The notes under the pieces: model-generated | Database searches by the model: none | What the model was told of the DNA's origin: nothing | What the model saw: only the letters and a program-made list of their open reading frames with translations | In this document: positions 50,449-62,253 of the stretch, in pieces | Layout: every line of letters starts with the position of its first letter | Numbering within the stretch: the first letter of the stretch is position 1 | Program-made: the position numbers and the translations under genes | Assembly (NCBI GenBank): GCA_001414345.1 | Contig: LLCB01000090.1 | Coordinates: forward strand, 62,001-126,000 | Direction of reading: 5' to 3' | Source: Hymenoscyphus infarciens | Lineage: Eukaryota; Ascomycota; Leotiomycetes; Helotiales; Helotiaceae | Length of the DNA stretch: 64,000 nt

Positions 50449-52269
50449 TTCCTCTCTTTACTTTATACTTTTCTTTTATAGCTTATTTAGATCTAATATT
50501 ACTAGTTTTTTATAAACCTAGTATCTCTTACTTCTTATTAATCTATAAATAGTACCTAGATAAAAGCTCTCTTTTTTAATATAACTAGAGATTTCTCTAA
50601 ATTTTTATATAATATACTAATATAGTTATTCTCTTATTCTATTATACTTAGTTTTAACTTTTTCTAAGAATAGTAGTCTTCTAGAGTAGAGTTTAGTATC
50701 TATATACTAGGTTTTTATATTAGTTCTAGAAACTTAGTCTCTCTCTTTTATAATAATATAAAATATATACTACTATAGAAGAGATATATAAGAGTATATT
50801 CTATAGAATAATATATATAAATACTAGATAGTAATATAAAGAAAAAGACTAAAATAGTCTTTTCTAATTATAAAAGAGTTAGAGTAGCTATATATAAGAG
50901 ATTAGACTATATAAAAGATCTATAATCTATAACTAAAACCTTCTTAATTTAAATAATATAAAATATCTAAAACTAAAATCTATTTACTAAGTAAACTTTG
51001 CTATTTTATATCTCTCTCTTAAAAAAAGACTTATTTTTATAACTTTTTATTATATTTTAATAGATTCGAAAGTAGTAGAAATATTAGATTATTATATTAT
51101 TATAAATACTAGTATTAAGAAACTTTTTATCAGTTTATTTTATATTAAAATATAGGTTTTATAGTTATTTTACTAAAAGAGTCTAGAATTTAGTTAATCT
51201 AAGCTATATTACGAAAAGAAATTATATACTAGTAGAATAGCCTTATACTAGCTATACTAGCTATACTCTAATATAGCGCTAAAGTAGCTACGATTTAGTC
51301 TTAGTATATTTAGTATTAAAGCTAACTTATTATCTAACTTCTAGTACTAGAGATTCTAAGACTAACTCGTTATTTAACTTATAATACTAAAGCCGACTTA
51401 CTATCTAATACGCGATACTAAGACTACTAAAGCTAACTCGCTATCTAACTTATAATACTAAGTCTAATACGCTCTCGTGGTCTCGGAACTATATAATTAT
51501 ATAACTAGTTTTCTTTCTCTTTATATACTACCTAGTTTTATAAAAGTATAATAGATTAAAAAAGCGAGTAATAAATTAAGTAATTACGTAAAAGTTTACT
51601 TTATAGAATATCTCTTATATAAATAGAGTACGTAAGTAGATAATATAGAAGATAGAACTCGGAGATAGAACTTAGAGAGTTATAAGTAGTAAGAACGTTT
51701 CTTATAAAGCTATATAATAATATAGATATTCAGTTCTACTATTTCTAGTAAACTAATAGTATTTACAGTATCTAAAAGTTTTTTATAATATATACTTATA
51801 AATTAGATAAATTTTAGATTATATTTAAAAGTAGAAATAATATAGATTAATATTATAGAGATAAAGTAATAACTTAGCTAAGAGTTTACTCTTTTCTTAT
51901 CTTTTATTCTAATAGAGAATAAAATCTCTTTAATTTATATTTAACTTTAAATTAAGCTTTCTAGATCTAGTTAAAAGTTAAAGAAAGTAAGATCTTATTA
52001 AAGTAAAGAGTTAGTAGAGTTTTAGCTAGCTAAATCAGCTAATTCTTTAAAATATTTCAACTATTTATTACTAATATTTATGTTTTATTATCTAAGTTCT
52101 AAAATATTAAAATAGTAGTTACTAATATAACGTCTAAGCTTAGATATAGTTATCTAAACTATACTATTTATACTACTTTGTTTTTTTACTAATTTAAGTC
52201 TAAATTAGAGTACTTTATAAGAACTTATAATTATCTTTATATTAGTCTACTTCTATCTTTTTAATACTA
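50449..52269. other. RIP-degraded block with an LTR remnant and short repeats
   Basis: 50749 to about 50990 is a reverse-oriented A-family LTR remnant, strongly mutated and without a TSD. 51280-51475 carries about four ~45-bp units around AAAGCTAACTCGCTATCTAA and CTTATAATACT. The rest shows no recognisable feature. Confidence 0.5.
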
Positions 52270-53616
52270 TCTCTTTAGTTATTCTTATACTCTACGTGAT
52301 TTAGTAGAACGCGATTCTAATCTTATATTTCGAGCTCTAATATAACTAAATATTTAAATTATTATCTTATTCTTTAAATCCTACTAAAGTATCTAACGAT
52401 ATAGAAATTAAATAATAATTTACTTATAATCTTATATTTAAAAAGCTCTATTAAAAAAATTATTATTTTAGTATAACTTAGCTTATAATATAAGTATATA
52501 AGCTAAGTTTCCTCTAACTACTTCTACTACTTCTACTACTTCTACTACCTCTTTTATACTCTTTTATTCCTCTTTTTAATTAATATATCTCTTTTAGAAT
52601 AGTATAAGACTAATACTACTTCTAGTACGAAAAAGTCTACTAAAAGAGCTTTAAAAGCTACTAAAAAAGTCTTTAAAAAGAAGGCCTCTTAAGTACGCTT
52701 TATAGACGTGTTTCTTAATAATAAGTACGATTTTAAGCTTCTTAAGAAGAATATCGACCTTATATATATATATAATACTAATAGTAATAATAGTAAAGAG
52801 ATCGAGAATATTATAAAAGATAATTTAGTATTATTATCTATACTAAATATTATATATATAAGAGAGCTTTCTAGAAGTACGTTATATATACTAACTTTTA
52901 TATATATATATAAGTATATAAAGAACTACTTATAAATAAAGTAGATTAATTATATAAGAATATACTAGTAGTAGTAAACGTTCTTAAGTTTATACTATTC
53001 TATTAAAATACTTTTTTATATCTATCTTCTTTACTTTTATCTTTAAATTATATAAAACTAATTAAGTTTTTTAGTCTCTTTTTTACTACTAGGATTCTTT
53101 ATATAATATATAATAATATAAATACATATATAGTAGTATCTATACTAAATTACTCTAGTATATACTTCTAGAAAAACATATTAGTTTTAGAGCTTAAACT
53201 CTTTCTTATAATTATAATATACTTTAATATAAAGAATATATAAAGAGAGCTAAAACTTTAGAAAAGAGAGAGTAAAAGCTTCTATCTACTACTTTAATTT
53301 ATATAAAAGCGTAGATATAAAGAGCTTAAGTCTTATCTTTATATATTCTATTCTTCTACTAGTATTCTAAAAGAGAATTAGTATATAAAGCTATTATTAC
53401 TTTTTAAGTACTTATATACTATATTTAAGAGATATATCTATCTACTATAAAACATATCTATTAACGAGATAATTATAGAGTTTAAAAGAAGATCTAAGTA
53501 TATATTAAAGTATAAGTATAAACTAATTCTAAAGAGATATAAAAACTAGGTTTTATATTTTATAGAATATATATATAACTTCTTCTTTTATTCTTATACT
53601 TATAAAACTATAGAAT
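52270..53616 (+). mobile_element. TA-flanked TIR element B3, 3' end not resolved
   Basis: The left end, TCTCTTTAGTTATTCTTATA, starts at 52270 after a TA at 52268-52269. The first ~450 bp match B1. Beyond 52720 it carries the ORF region missing from B1. Matching to B2 continues to about 53050. The right terminal repeat was not found before element C begins at 53617, so the 3' part is either missing or replaced. Confidence 0.6.
52565..52935 (+). pseudogene. Small Lys-rich ORF of element family B
   Basis: The open part is 52708-52935 (75 codons from an internal ATG). Upstream, the same frame extends through a Lys/Thr/Ser-rich stretch (about 52620-52690) broken only by RIP-type stops. It reaches a probable original ATG (now ATA) near 52590, as inferred from the B1 copy. 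This gives roughly 115 codons: a basic N-terminus of nuclear-localisation type, then a Leu/Ile/Asn-rich segment. It is far too short for a Tc1/mariner transposase and shows no DDE motif. The family is unknown. Confidence 0.45.
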
Positions 53617-56600
53617 TATAATAGCAAGGTAGGAATAGAGTAGAGAAGTAGTCTATTCGTAGTTATTAATACGAAAACTAAGGTAAAGAGCGAAGATAGC
53701 TCTAAATAATACTAATATATAGGATTCTGCTAGGTAGTAAGGAGTTATATAACAGGTCTAAAACTAGAACTAACTATTATATTTCTCTCTCTTTAGTAGA
53801 GCTCGCTCTCGAGCTCTATAGAAACCTATATACTTATCTATCTATATTTCTACTAGTCTAAGCCTATACTCTTCCTTCTACTAAGGCAGCTATAAGATAC
53901 TAGCTCTATAAGAGTAGTAAGGTACTAGCTATATACCGAGTTATCTAAAACTCTCTATATTCCCTCTCTAATACTAATCTATATAATCTACTAAGTAACT
54001 AGTATATACTTCTATAATTTTGTCGATTACTAAAGTATAGGCTTTAAGAGCTTTTATAATATTAGAAAGAGGAGAAAGAAGCTTCGAGAGTTATTAGAAA
54101 ATAATATAGCTAAAAGTAAGAAGGTCTACTTAAAAGGCTTCTCTTATTAAAGTGTAGAAGAGCTTCTTCTTATTAGTAGAAGGCTTAGATTAACTAATAA
54201 TAAGCTTAATAAGCTATCTTATTAAAGCGTTAATTATATAAGTATATTAATATTTCTTTTTAATAAGAGAGCTAAAGTTATATACCTAGTATATAATATT
54301 AGAGTCTATTATTAGAATATTATAGTTAGATACTAGCTATTTAAAGAGAGAGAAAGAGAGGATCCGAAGATACTAGAAGAGGGTCTTGTAATAGTATACT
54401 GTTATCCTAGATAACTAGGAGTATCTACTATATATGAGGTTTTAGTAATTATTATCTTATATTATCTATTTTAGGAAGGTTACGTAGGTTTAGGCTTTTA
54501 TATTAGCCAACGTATAACGTTGGTCGGTTTCGAACTCTTTTATCTAAACCTCTTATATATAGCAGCCTATACTTCTAGAGTTAGAGAGAGATAGTTTTTC
54601 CTTTTCTTCTATATTAGTGCCTAGTATTTATATACGTTATCTAGTCTCGAACGCACTCCTATATGCCTCTTCTCCTATAGTATATATTTCGTACTATTAT
54701 ATAAAAAGGAAAAACTCTACTTCGCCGGTGACAGTATTTATAATATCTCTTCGAGCTTATCGTCGCTTTTATTTCTTTTTCAAGCTAGAATCAGACCTAA
54801 ACGACGCTATCCTTAAATAGCCAGGATTCCAGAGATCTCCCGGACAGCCAGTAATATCAGGGTTTAGTATCGGTTTTAGATAGCTAGTAAAAATCGTATC
54901 TTACACGTCACGGGATTTAAATACGCTAAGTATTTAGAATCCTAATAACCCTCTCCGTACAGGGACTATTATACACAGGTTCGATAAATAAGTCGATATA
55001 CTAAAGTTATCTAGAAGGCTTCTAAATCTACTCTTACCCCCCCCCCCCCCCCTAAATCAACGAAGATGTCGAATTCAGTTCCACCACAAGGCGTCGAGCG
55101 ACAACCCCCTTCCAGGGCCACCCCCCTTTTCGAAAGACCCTCTAAACCCTCTCCGATCCTTACCCGCAACCGCACGCCGAAACAATAAGGGCTTAGCCCC
55201 CAAAGACAACCTTCCCAAATTCAGACGATATATAGATAATAGGCAGACGAGATAGAGGCAAAGAACACAAAGGATAAAACAATCGGTCAATCGAGAGATA
55301 AAGGACAAAATTACAAGCGAATTTCAAAGTCAAAAACACCCCACCTCCGAACCCTTACCGATCCAACCCTCTTTCAAACCTTCGTTCAAACCCTCCTTTG
55401 CTTTTCAAAGCCTAAATTCAGACCTCTTTCGCTTAAGGGACACCGCTGCCCCTAATGCCTTCCTACCACTTCCCTCGAATCAGATACAAATCGGTCGAAA
55501 TACGCTTTTCATTAAGACTAAAGAAGTAAGCTCTTAGCTAAGTTATCGCTATCAATCCCAACCGAACATCATCCGAAAGAGATAGAAGTAGAATTAGAAG
55601 AAGATTACGCTAAAGAAACGTTCGCTTTTCAAGTACGGCCATACTCAGAGAGAAGAGGAATAGTTCTTTTATATATAGGACAAGATTATACCTTAGCTCT
55701 AGAACCCGTCTACTACGCTTAAGAGACGCTAGAATTACAACTTTACTAAAATAGTAAACAATCTTTTAGCTATAGACAAAGAGTAGAACCGAAGCACTTC
55801 GGTTCAGAATATCCCTCTATCTAGCTCTAAACTCCCTACTATCCAACAGCAACTCTTTCTTTGAAATCAGAAGATGAATAAGTCCTTAAGTACCCTAAAG
55901 GGAACAAGGCGGCCTACGAGCCTAAGTAACATAGTTCCTACGATAGTACTGATAAATGTTATACCTGAAACTATACCCCTTTTTATTATCCTAAACATCG
56001 GACAGCGTTTTTCAACATTTCAGCAACAAACTCCTTTAACCAGCTACAACTACTCTTATTATTATCCCGAACTTCGGACAATACGACAACTTCGGCATCA
56101 AGTTCATTTAACTAGCTAAAACTACTTAATAACTTCGGAAACAACTTCGCCTTTAACTAGCCAAAACCCTACCAACTCTAGTATAGAGTCATACAGTCTT
56201 TACTTTCTTTCACTTCTAGCTAAGCTAGGAGTTCCTTTTTCATTTAGAGAATTCAAATCAGATGTAAATCGGTACGCTCTCGAAGCAAGCTCTTAACTAA
56301 GTTATCACTGTTACCTTTAACGTCACCCCTCAACCGAACGACCTCTAACTCTACTCTGAATTCGCCTTTAACCTGCTAGCTAGATCGGATAACACTCTTT
56401 TAGCGAACGCTTACTTTAATATTAAAGGATTAGAAACGAAGTCTTTTTATAAGCATCAACGAATACGATTCAGTACTAACATCTCAACTTCTCGCTTATA
56501 ACAAAATCAACAAAACACAACTAATATAACAACTTACACTATCCTAATTCGACTCTAAACGAAAAGAGATAGAAGACTTAGGACGAGTCTTTTTCAAGAG

Positions 56601-57233
56601 AGGGAGATGTAACAGTATGCCGTCATCCTAGATAACTGAGAGTACCTGCTATATATGAGGTTTCAGTAGTTATTATCTTATATTGTCTATTTTAGAAACG
56701 TTACGTAGGTTTAGGCTTTTATATTAGCCGACATATAACGTTAGTCGGTTTCAGACCCTTTTATCCGAACCTCTTATATATAGCAGCCTATACTCCTAGA
56801 GTTAGAGAGAGATAGTTTTTCCTTTTCTTCTATATCAGTACCTAGTATTTATATACGTTATCTAGTCTCGAACGCACTCCTATATACCTCTTCTTCTATA
56901 GTGTATATTTCGTGCCGTTACAGGTCTTAAGCTTAGTATTGATTTAAGAGTCGCTAGCGAGAAGTCTACTTTAGTTATAGAGTCGGCGGTAGAGAGGCTA
57001 GAATAGAGCTAAGATTAAGAGCCTAATATATTTTAAATCCTTTATAGAATAAGAAGAGTAATCTTAGTTTAATATAATAGTAAGATAGGAATAGAGTAGA
57101 GAAGTAGTCTATTCGTAGTTATTAACACGAAAACTAAGGTAAAGAGCGAAGATAGCTCTAAATAATACTAATATATAGGATTCTACTAGGCGGTGAGGAG
57201 TTACGTAATAGATCTAAAACCAGAACTGACTAT
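53617..57233. mobile_element. Non-autonomous LTR element C, host of A3, right end cut by Copia-2
   Basis: The LTRs are 53617-53781 (165 bp) and 57073-57233 (the last 4 bp displaced by Copia-2). Both begin TATAATAG. The interior without A3 is only about 0.75 kb and non-coding. About 110 bp at the LTR start match the far end of the A1 LTR in inverse orientation, so C and A1 share ancestry. The sequence before the left LTR is AGAAT. The matching TSD copy would lie beyond Copia-2, outside this window. Confidence 0.65.
54387..56922 (+). mobile_element. Non-autonomous LTR element A3 (2536 bp), nested in C
   Basis: The LTRs are 54387-54701 and 56608-56922, both exactly 315 bp, with the TSD GGTCT at 54382-54386 and 56923-56927. 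The purine tract AAGAGAGGGAGA abuts the right LTR. It is the least RIP-damaged A copy and keeps TGTAACAG...TTACA at the right LTR. The interior (1906 bp) has no gag-pol and holds a 16-base C run at 55037-55052. Short frames inside it have no family resemblance. Confidence 0.9.
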
Positions 57234-57494
57234 TGTTAGTATTAGGTAATAATTACCTTACTTACTAATAGGCTTTAGGTTTAAACCTTAGTCTATACTA
57301 GTTCTTTCTAGTGTTATCTAGAAGGTTTAGTTACGTTCTTAGTTATAGTTAAGTAAACACGTAATCCCTAGAACCTTCTAGTAACCCCTTTAATTTATAA
57401 GCTATAAAAGCTTCTAGTATTTACTCTAAAAGTATATATAGCCCTCTTCTATCTTTTAGTTAGAAATTAAGTTAAAAATTTACTAAGTCTTTTA

Positions 57495-60400
57495 TAGTGT
57501 TTTAGGTTTCCCCGCCTAATCTATTATTCTATTCTTCCTTAACGATCCTTCTCCTTCCTACCTCTATTTTAAGGCTATCCCGCCTAATCCTATCCTAATA
57601 TATTACTTCTCCTAGCTACTCCGATCCTATTCTAAAATTTATTCTACCTATCCTTTCCTATTCAAGGTATTAAGGTAGCCTTTCCTAGCTTATAGAGGAG
57701 GCTAGGCAGAGTATATACTAGCCTTAAATATATTATTTATAGTATTATTAATAGATTTAGTAGAAGTAGTACTACCTAAGAAAAGTATATAATATTAGTC
57801 TCTAATTAGTACCTAAAAACAGGGGTTTTACTATAGTAAATTAAGTACTTAGTAGAGTACTTAATTTAGTGCTATTTACTCTTATTTGTATTTAAGCCTT
57901 AACTAGTTTCTAGATAATATATTAATAATATTAATTATACCCTCTAATACCTGTACTATATAATAATATAAGATATATATATTATATATTACTTCTCTTA
58001 TTATTTATTATCTTAATTATTACTAATATAAACTACCCTTTTTTCCATAGACGTCCTAGCCTAGCTAGCACCTAAACACCTACCCCCTCTTAGTCCACCT
58101 CTTCTTAATCTACCTCTTCTCCTTCTTAATCGTTTAAGGTGATTATTATTAATAATAGCAAATCTAACCTTATAATAGTAATATCTAGCAAAATACTTAT
58201 ACTCTCTAAGTAGGAAGTACTATTAATATATATACTTAAAGTAGTAATAAATAATACTATATTTAAGCTTATATTAGCTTAAATCTCTAGAGAGTACTAA
58301 GAGAAGAGAGGTTACTTCTACTATATTAAGTACGATCTATATAGACCTAAAAAGTCAAAGAAGAGTATATAGTACTAGAAACATATTTTAGAATTAATCT
58401 ATATAAGTAAAGGTTAGTTTAAACCTTTAAGAGAGAGTATTTATAATTGATATACTAATAACTTTAAGATTCTAACTCTAAGAGCTAATACTAGTATAAT
58501 AGACGCTTCTAGAAGTATGTTTAGTACTCTAAGGTTTAACACCTTATAGCGAATTTAGAGAATAAAGTAACGTATCTTTAAATTAAGTATAGTATTATAA
58601 AGAGTAGTAGGAAGACTTTATAAGAGTATTTAATAAAAGAGAAGACTATTAATAATATTATAAATATAATAACCTATAAAGAGAAGGAGGGAGTAGTAAA
58701 TCTCGTCTTAGCTATTAAATTTAAACCTTTTAAGAATACACTAATTACTTAGATTATAGTATACTAATTATTAATATCTATCACTATTAATAGTATATTT
58801 ATAGAGCTTCTCTAGACTATATACTCTTCTATCTATAAGTTACTTTCTAGCTTTTCTAATATAATATAAGAGTAGATTATTAACGTATTTAAGTATTAGA
58901 AGCAGTATATAAAAGAGGACCTATACTAAGTAATTAGTAAGATATACTTCTCTTTTAATCTCTAAACGTTACCTAATTATCTTATACTAATAGGAGTAGT
59001 AGTATACTATATTAATAAGAGTAGAAGAAACTAGTTAGTAAGTAGTGTTATTCCTAGCCCTATATATATAAGCCTACCCCTTCTATTAATATTATTTTCT
59101 TATTATCTACTATACTAATTTAATTCCTTTTTAGATATTTAAGTAGCTTTTATAATATACTACTTAAATATCTAAAAAGTTATTACTTTAATAGTATTAT
59201 TAGTTTAATTTTAATTATATAATATAGCTTAAGTCTAAGATATTAGGGCGTATATGAGCTCTAATCCTAGCTAGATAATAGGTCTTAGTATTCTTAAAAT
59301 ATCGTAAACTAGTTTAGAACTAACAGTTTATTTTCTTAATAACTACTACACTTCTTTATAATGTTTTTATACTTCTAAATAGCTTTAAACTAGGGCTATT
59401 TAATAATATAAAAACATTATAAATAAGTATAGTAGTTATTAAGAAAATAAACTCTAAGCTTAACTAGAAAGTCTTAGTTTCGCAGACTCCTAAGCCTTAA
59501 AAGTTAGTACTTTCTAACTAACTTTAGATATTACTTTTAGACTCTTATTATAATCTAACAACTTAAAGACGCCTATATAAGAGAGAATTAAGCAGAGTTA
59601 GTTATATAAGTTATTAAGGAGTATAATATAGGGTATAAAGTAAGCTAGTTTATAACTAACAATATACTAAATAATAACACTTATCTAGATATTATTACTA
59701 AGAGGTTCTTACCTTACCTTACTCTTAAATAACGAAAAGTACGACGTTTATAATACCTTAGACATATTATAAATCTTAAGACAAAAGCCTTCCTTTATAA
59801 GGCTAAATTTAATACCTTTAAGGTAGAAAGCGATAGTACTAGATTAAATTCCGATTTAATTAAGGAGCTAAATACTTAGTAAAAGCGTAGCCTTATTAGT
59901 AAGCTCTATAATATCGTCTATTATATTATAAGATTACCTTAACAGCGCTAATAATTCTAAGCTATAGAGAACGATTCTATAGCTTTTAAAGAGTCTTATA
60001 ATTACTTATAATTAGTAGGAGATAATACTACTTAGTAGAATTCCCTCTATTCTATAATCTAGTATACCTTATAAGTATAGAGCTAAATCGACTTATTTTA
60101 CTTATATAACTCTAGTACTATCTATAGAAGTAATCGTAAAGTAAAAGCTACCTAAGCTAAATAATAATAAGACGATTATAACACTTAATTATCTTATAAT
60201 ATCCTTACCCTTAATAATTAGGATGCTTTTAAAGAAGTTATATAAATTCTAAAGCCTTTTTATAACTATATAATATATATATAAGGTACTAAATAGTCTA
60301 CTAATCGAGGCATAGCTTCTAATTATCTTATTACCTTAAACAGATTAGTAGAGTATATATATAATATATAAGACGAATTTAGGATATAAGATAATAAAGA

Positions 60401-61442
60401 TTATATCTACTAGTACTTTAATAATTACTAGATAAAGATTAATAAATACTTCCTTAAAACTAAAGATACTCTAGTATATTATATCTTAATTATAATTACT
60501 TCTAAGATAAAGTTTAAGTAGTTTTAGTATAAGTAAAGGAATATAAGTTAGTAGAAAGATATAAACTATCTAGATTTATAAGTATTATAAGCTAATAGAT
60601 ATATTAGAGAGGTTTAGGTAGAATATAAGGATCTTACGATGCCTTAAGATAATAATACTAGAGGTAAAAGAGCTTAGTTATTAAACAACTTTAAAAGAGA
60701 TATAGATATAGTTATAATATATAACTCTATAGAAGATAATCCTCTTAATACATAGTTCTACTAAAAGCCCTTCTATCTCGATATATACAAAAGTTTACCT
60801 TAATACTAGTATTATATACTTAAGTTAAAAGCTATATATCGCCTTACTTAATTAGGATTAGATATAGCCTTAATTCCTATAATAAGTAGTAATTATAAGA
60901 GAGTATTCTCTTAAGCTAAACTACTTATTATAAGGTAAAGGAATCGCCTTTAACCTAATATAATAAAGGCAACTTAGTACCTTTAAGCGTAGATTATTAT
61001 AGACTAAAAGTTATAAGAGAAGTAGAGAGAAAAGGACTTAGAAGGTAAGTAGTAGAATAAAGAGAATTAGGTTATTACTAATCTACTAGGATAATACTAT
61101 AATTTAGGTATAATATCTCGTCTTTTAGTAGCTTTAATAATATTATTATTTTTAATACTTCTTAAATTAGTTTATAATATTAGTACTTTTTATTACTTTT
61201 TACTTATTTTAATATTTTTTACTTATACTTCTTATTCTATCCTATCCTCTCTAGTACCTCTTCTTACCTAGCCCCCTCTTTTAGTCTTCCTTACCTCTTC
61301 TATCTAAATTTAGTATCTCTTCTACCTAATTCAGCTTAGCCTATAAGTGAAATTAGCCTATCCTCTCCTTTCCTAATAGAGAGGGGTAGCCTATCCTCTC
61401 CGGAGTGCTAGGCTAACTAAGGCGGGGAAAGCTAAAACACTA
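57495..61442 (+). mobile_element. Full-length hAT transposon (3948 bp), RIP-degraded, inserted in the Copia-2 LTR
   Basis: The 8-bp TSD GTCTTTTA lies at 57487-57494 and 61443-61450. The inverted ends begin TAGTGTTTTAG and continue with CCCCGCCT on both sides. The plus-strand transposase remnant runs from a BED-finger-like region near 58300-58450 to the hAT dimerisation domain at about 60870-60990. There ERVFSQAKLLI and RNRL-type blocks are readable once TAG/TAA are taken as Gln. The length is right for an autonomous hAT, but RIP has inactivated it. Confidence 0.9.
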
Positions 61443-62218
61443 GTCTTTTATACTTATACTTTAACTTCTTAGAAACGTGATTTAGTAATTACTTAACCTA
61501 CCTTATACTAATTTAACTTATATACTTCTAATCTACTCTATAGTCTACTTTATAGTCTACTCTATATATATATAACCTCTTATAGGTTATAAGCCTAGAG
61601 AGCTATTTTTAGGTCTCTAGAGCTGAACTTACCTTATTATATAATATTATATAACCTTATCTAACTTCTAGTCTAAATACTATTATATTTAGTAGTTTAC
61701 CTCCTCTACCTCTCTCTAATAGTAAAGTCTTTAGTAAGAGATCTATGTCCTATATCTCTAAGATAGGAGCTCTAGTAAGAGTAAAGCTAGAGATATAAGT
61801 AAATATATATAAAAACTTATATATATACTACTTATACTTAGACCTATAGCTATATTTATATAATTACGTTATCTTATAGTAGATAGTATAACCTTCTTCT
61901 TAAACTAAGAAGCCTAGGCTTATAGCTACCTTTATATAGAGACTTATATATATAAAGAAGCTAGTAAGAAGTGGCTATCTCTTCTAGTAGACTTTTAAAT
62001 TATATAAGACTACTATTATCTATACTTATAAGAAGCTATTCTTAGAGAGAGTTAAGTATAGCTTAATTAGTACGTAGGTTATCCTATTCTTATATAAGAT
62101 AAGTTAGCCTAGTAAGAAAGAAAGATAGTATAGTTATTTATATTTAAAAGAGAATATAAAGCTTACTATTCTTCTCTAACTAAAAAAGCTAATAAGTACT
62201 TAAAAGAGTACGTTTTAA

Positions 62219-62221
<3 letters not shown>

Positions 62222-62250
<29 letters not shown>
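62222..62250. repeat. (TA)n microsatellite
   Basis: About 14 TA units upstream of the Copia-2 gag region. Confidence 0.85.

Positions 62251-62253
<3 letters not shown>

Noticed and set aside
54617..54820. Open frame across the A3 LTR boundary
   Set aside because: It spans the LTR end and interior and has no counterpart kept open in A2.
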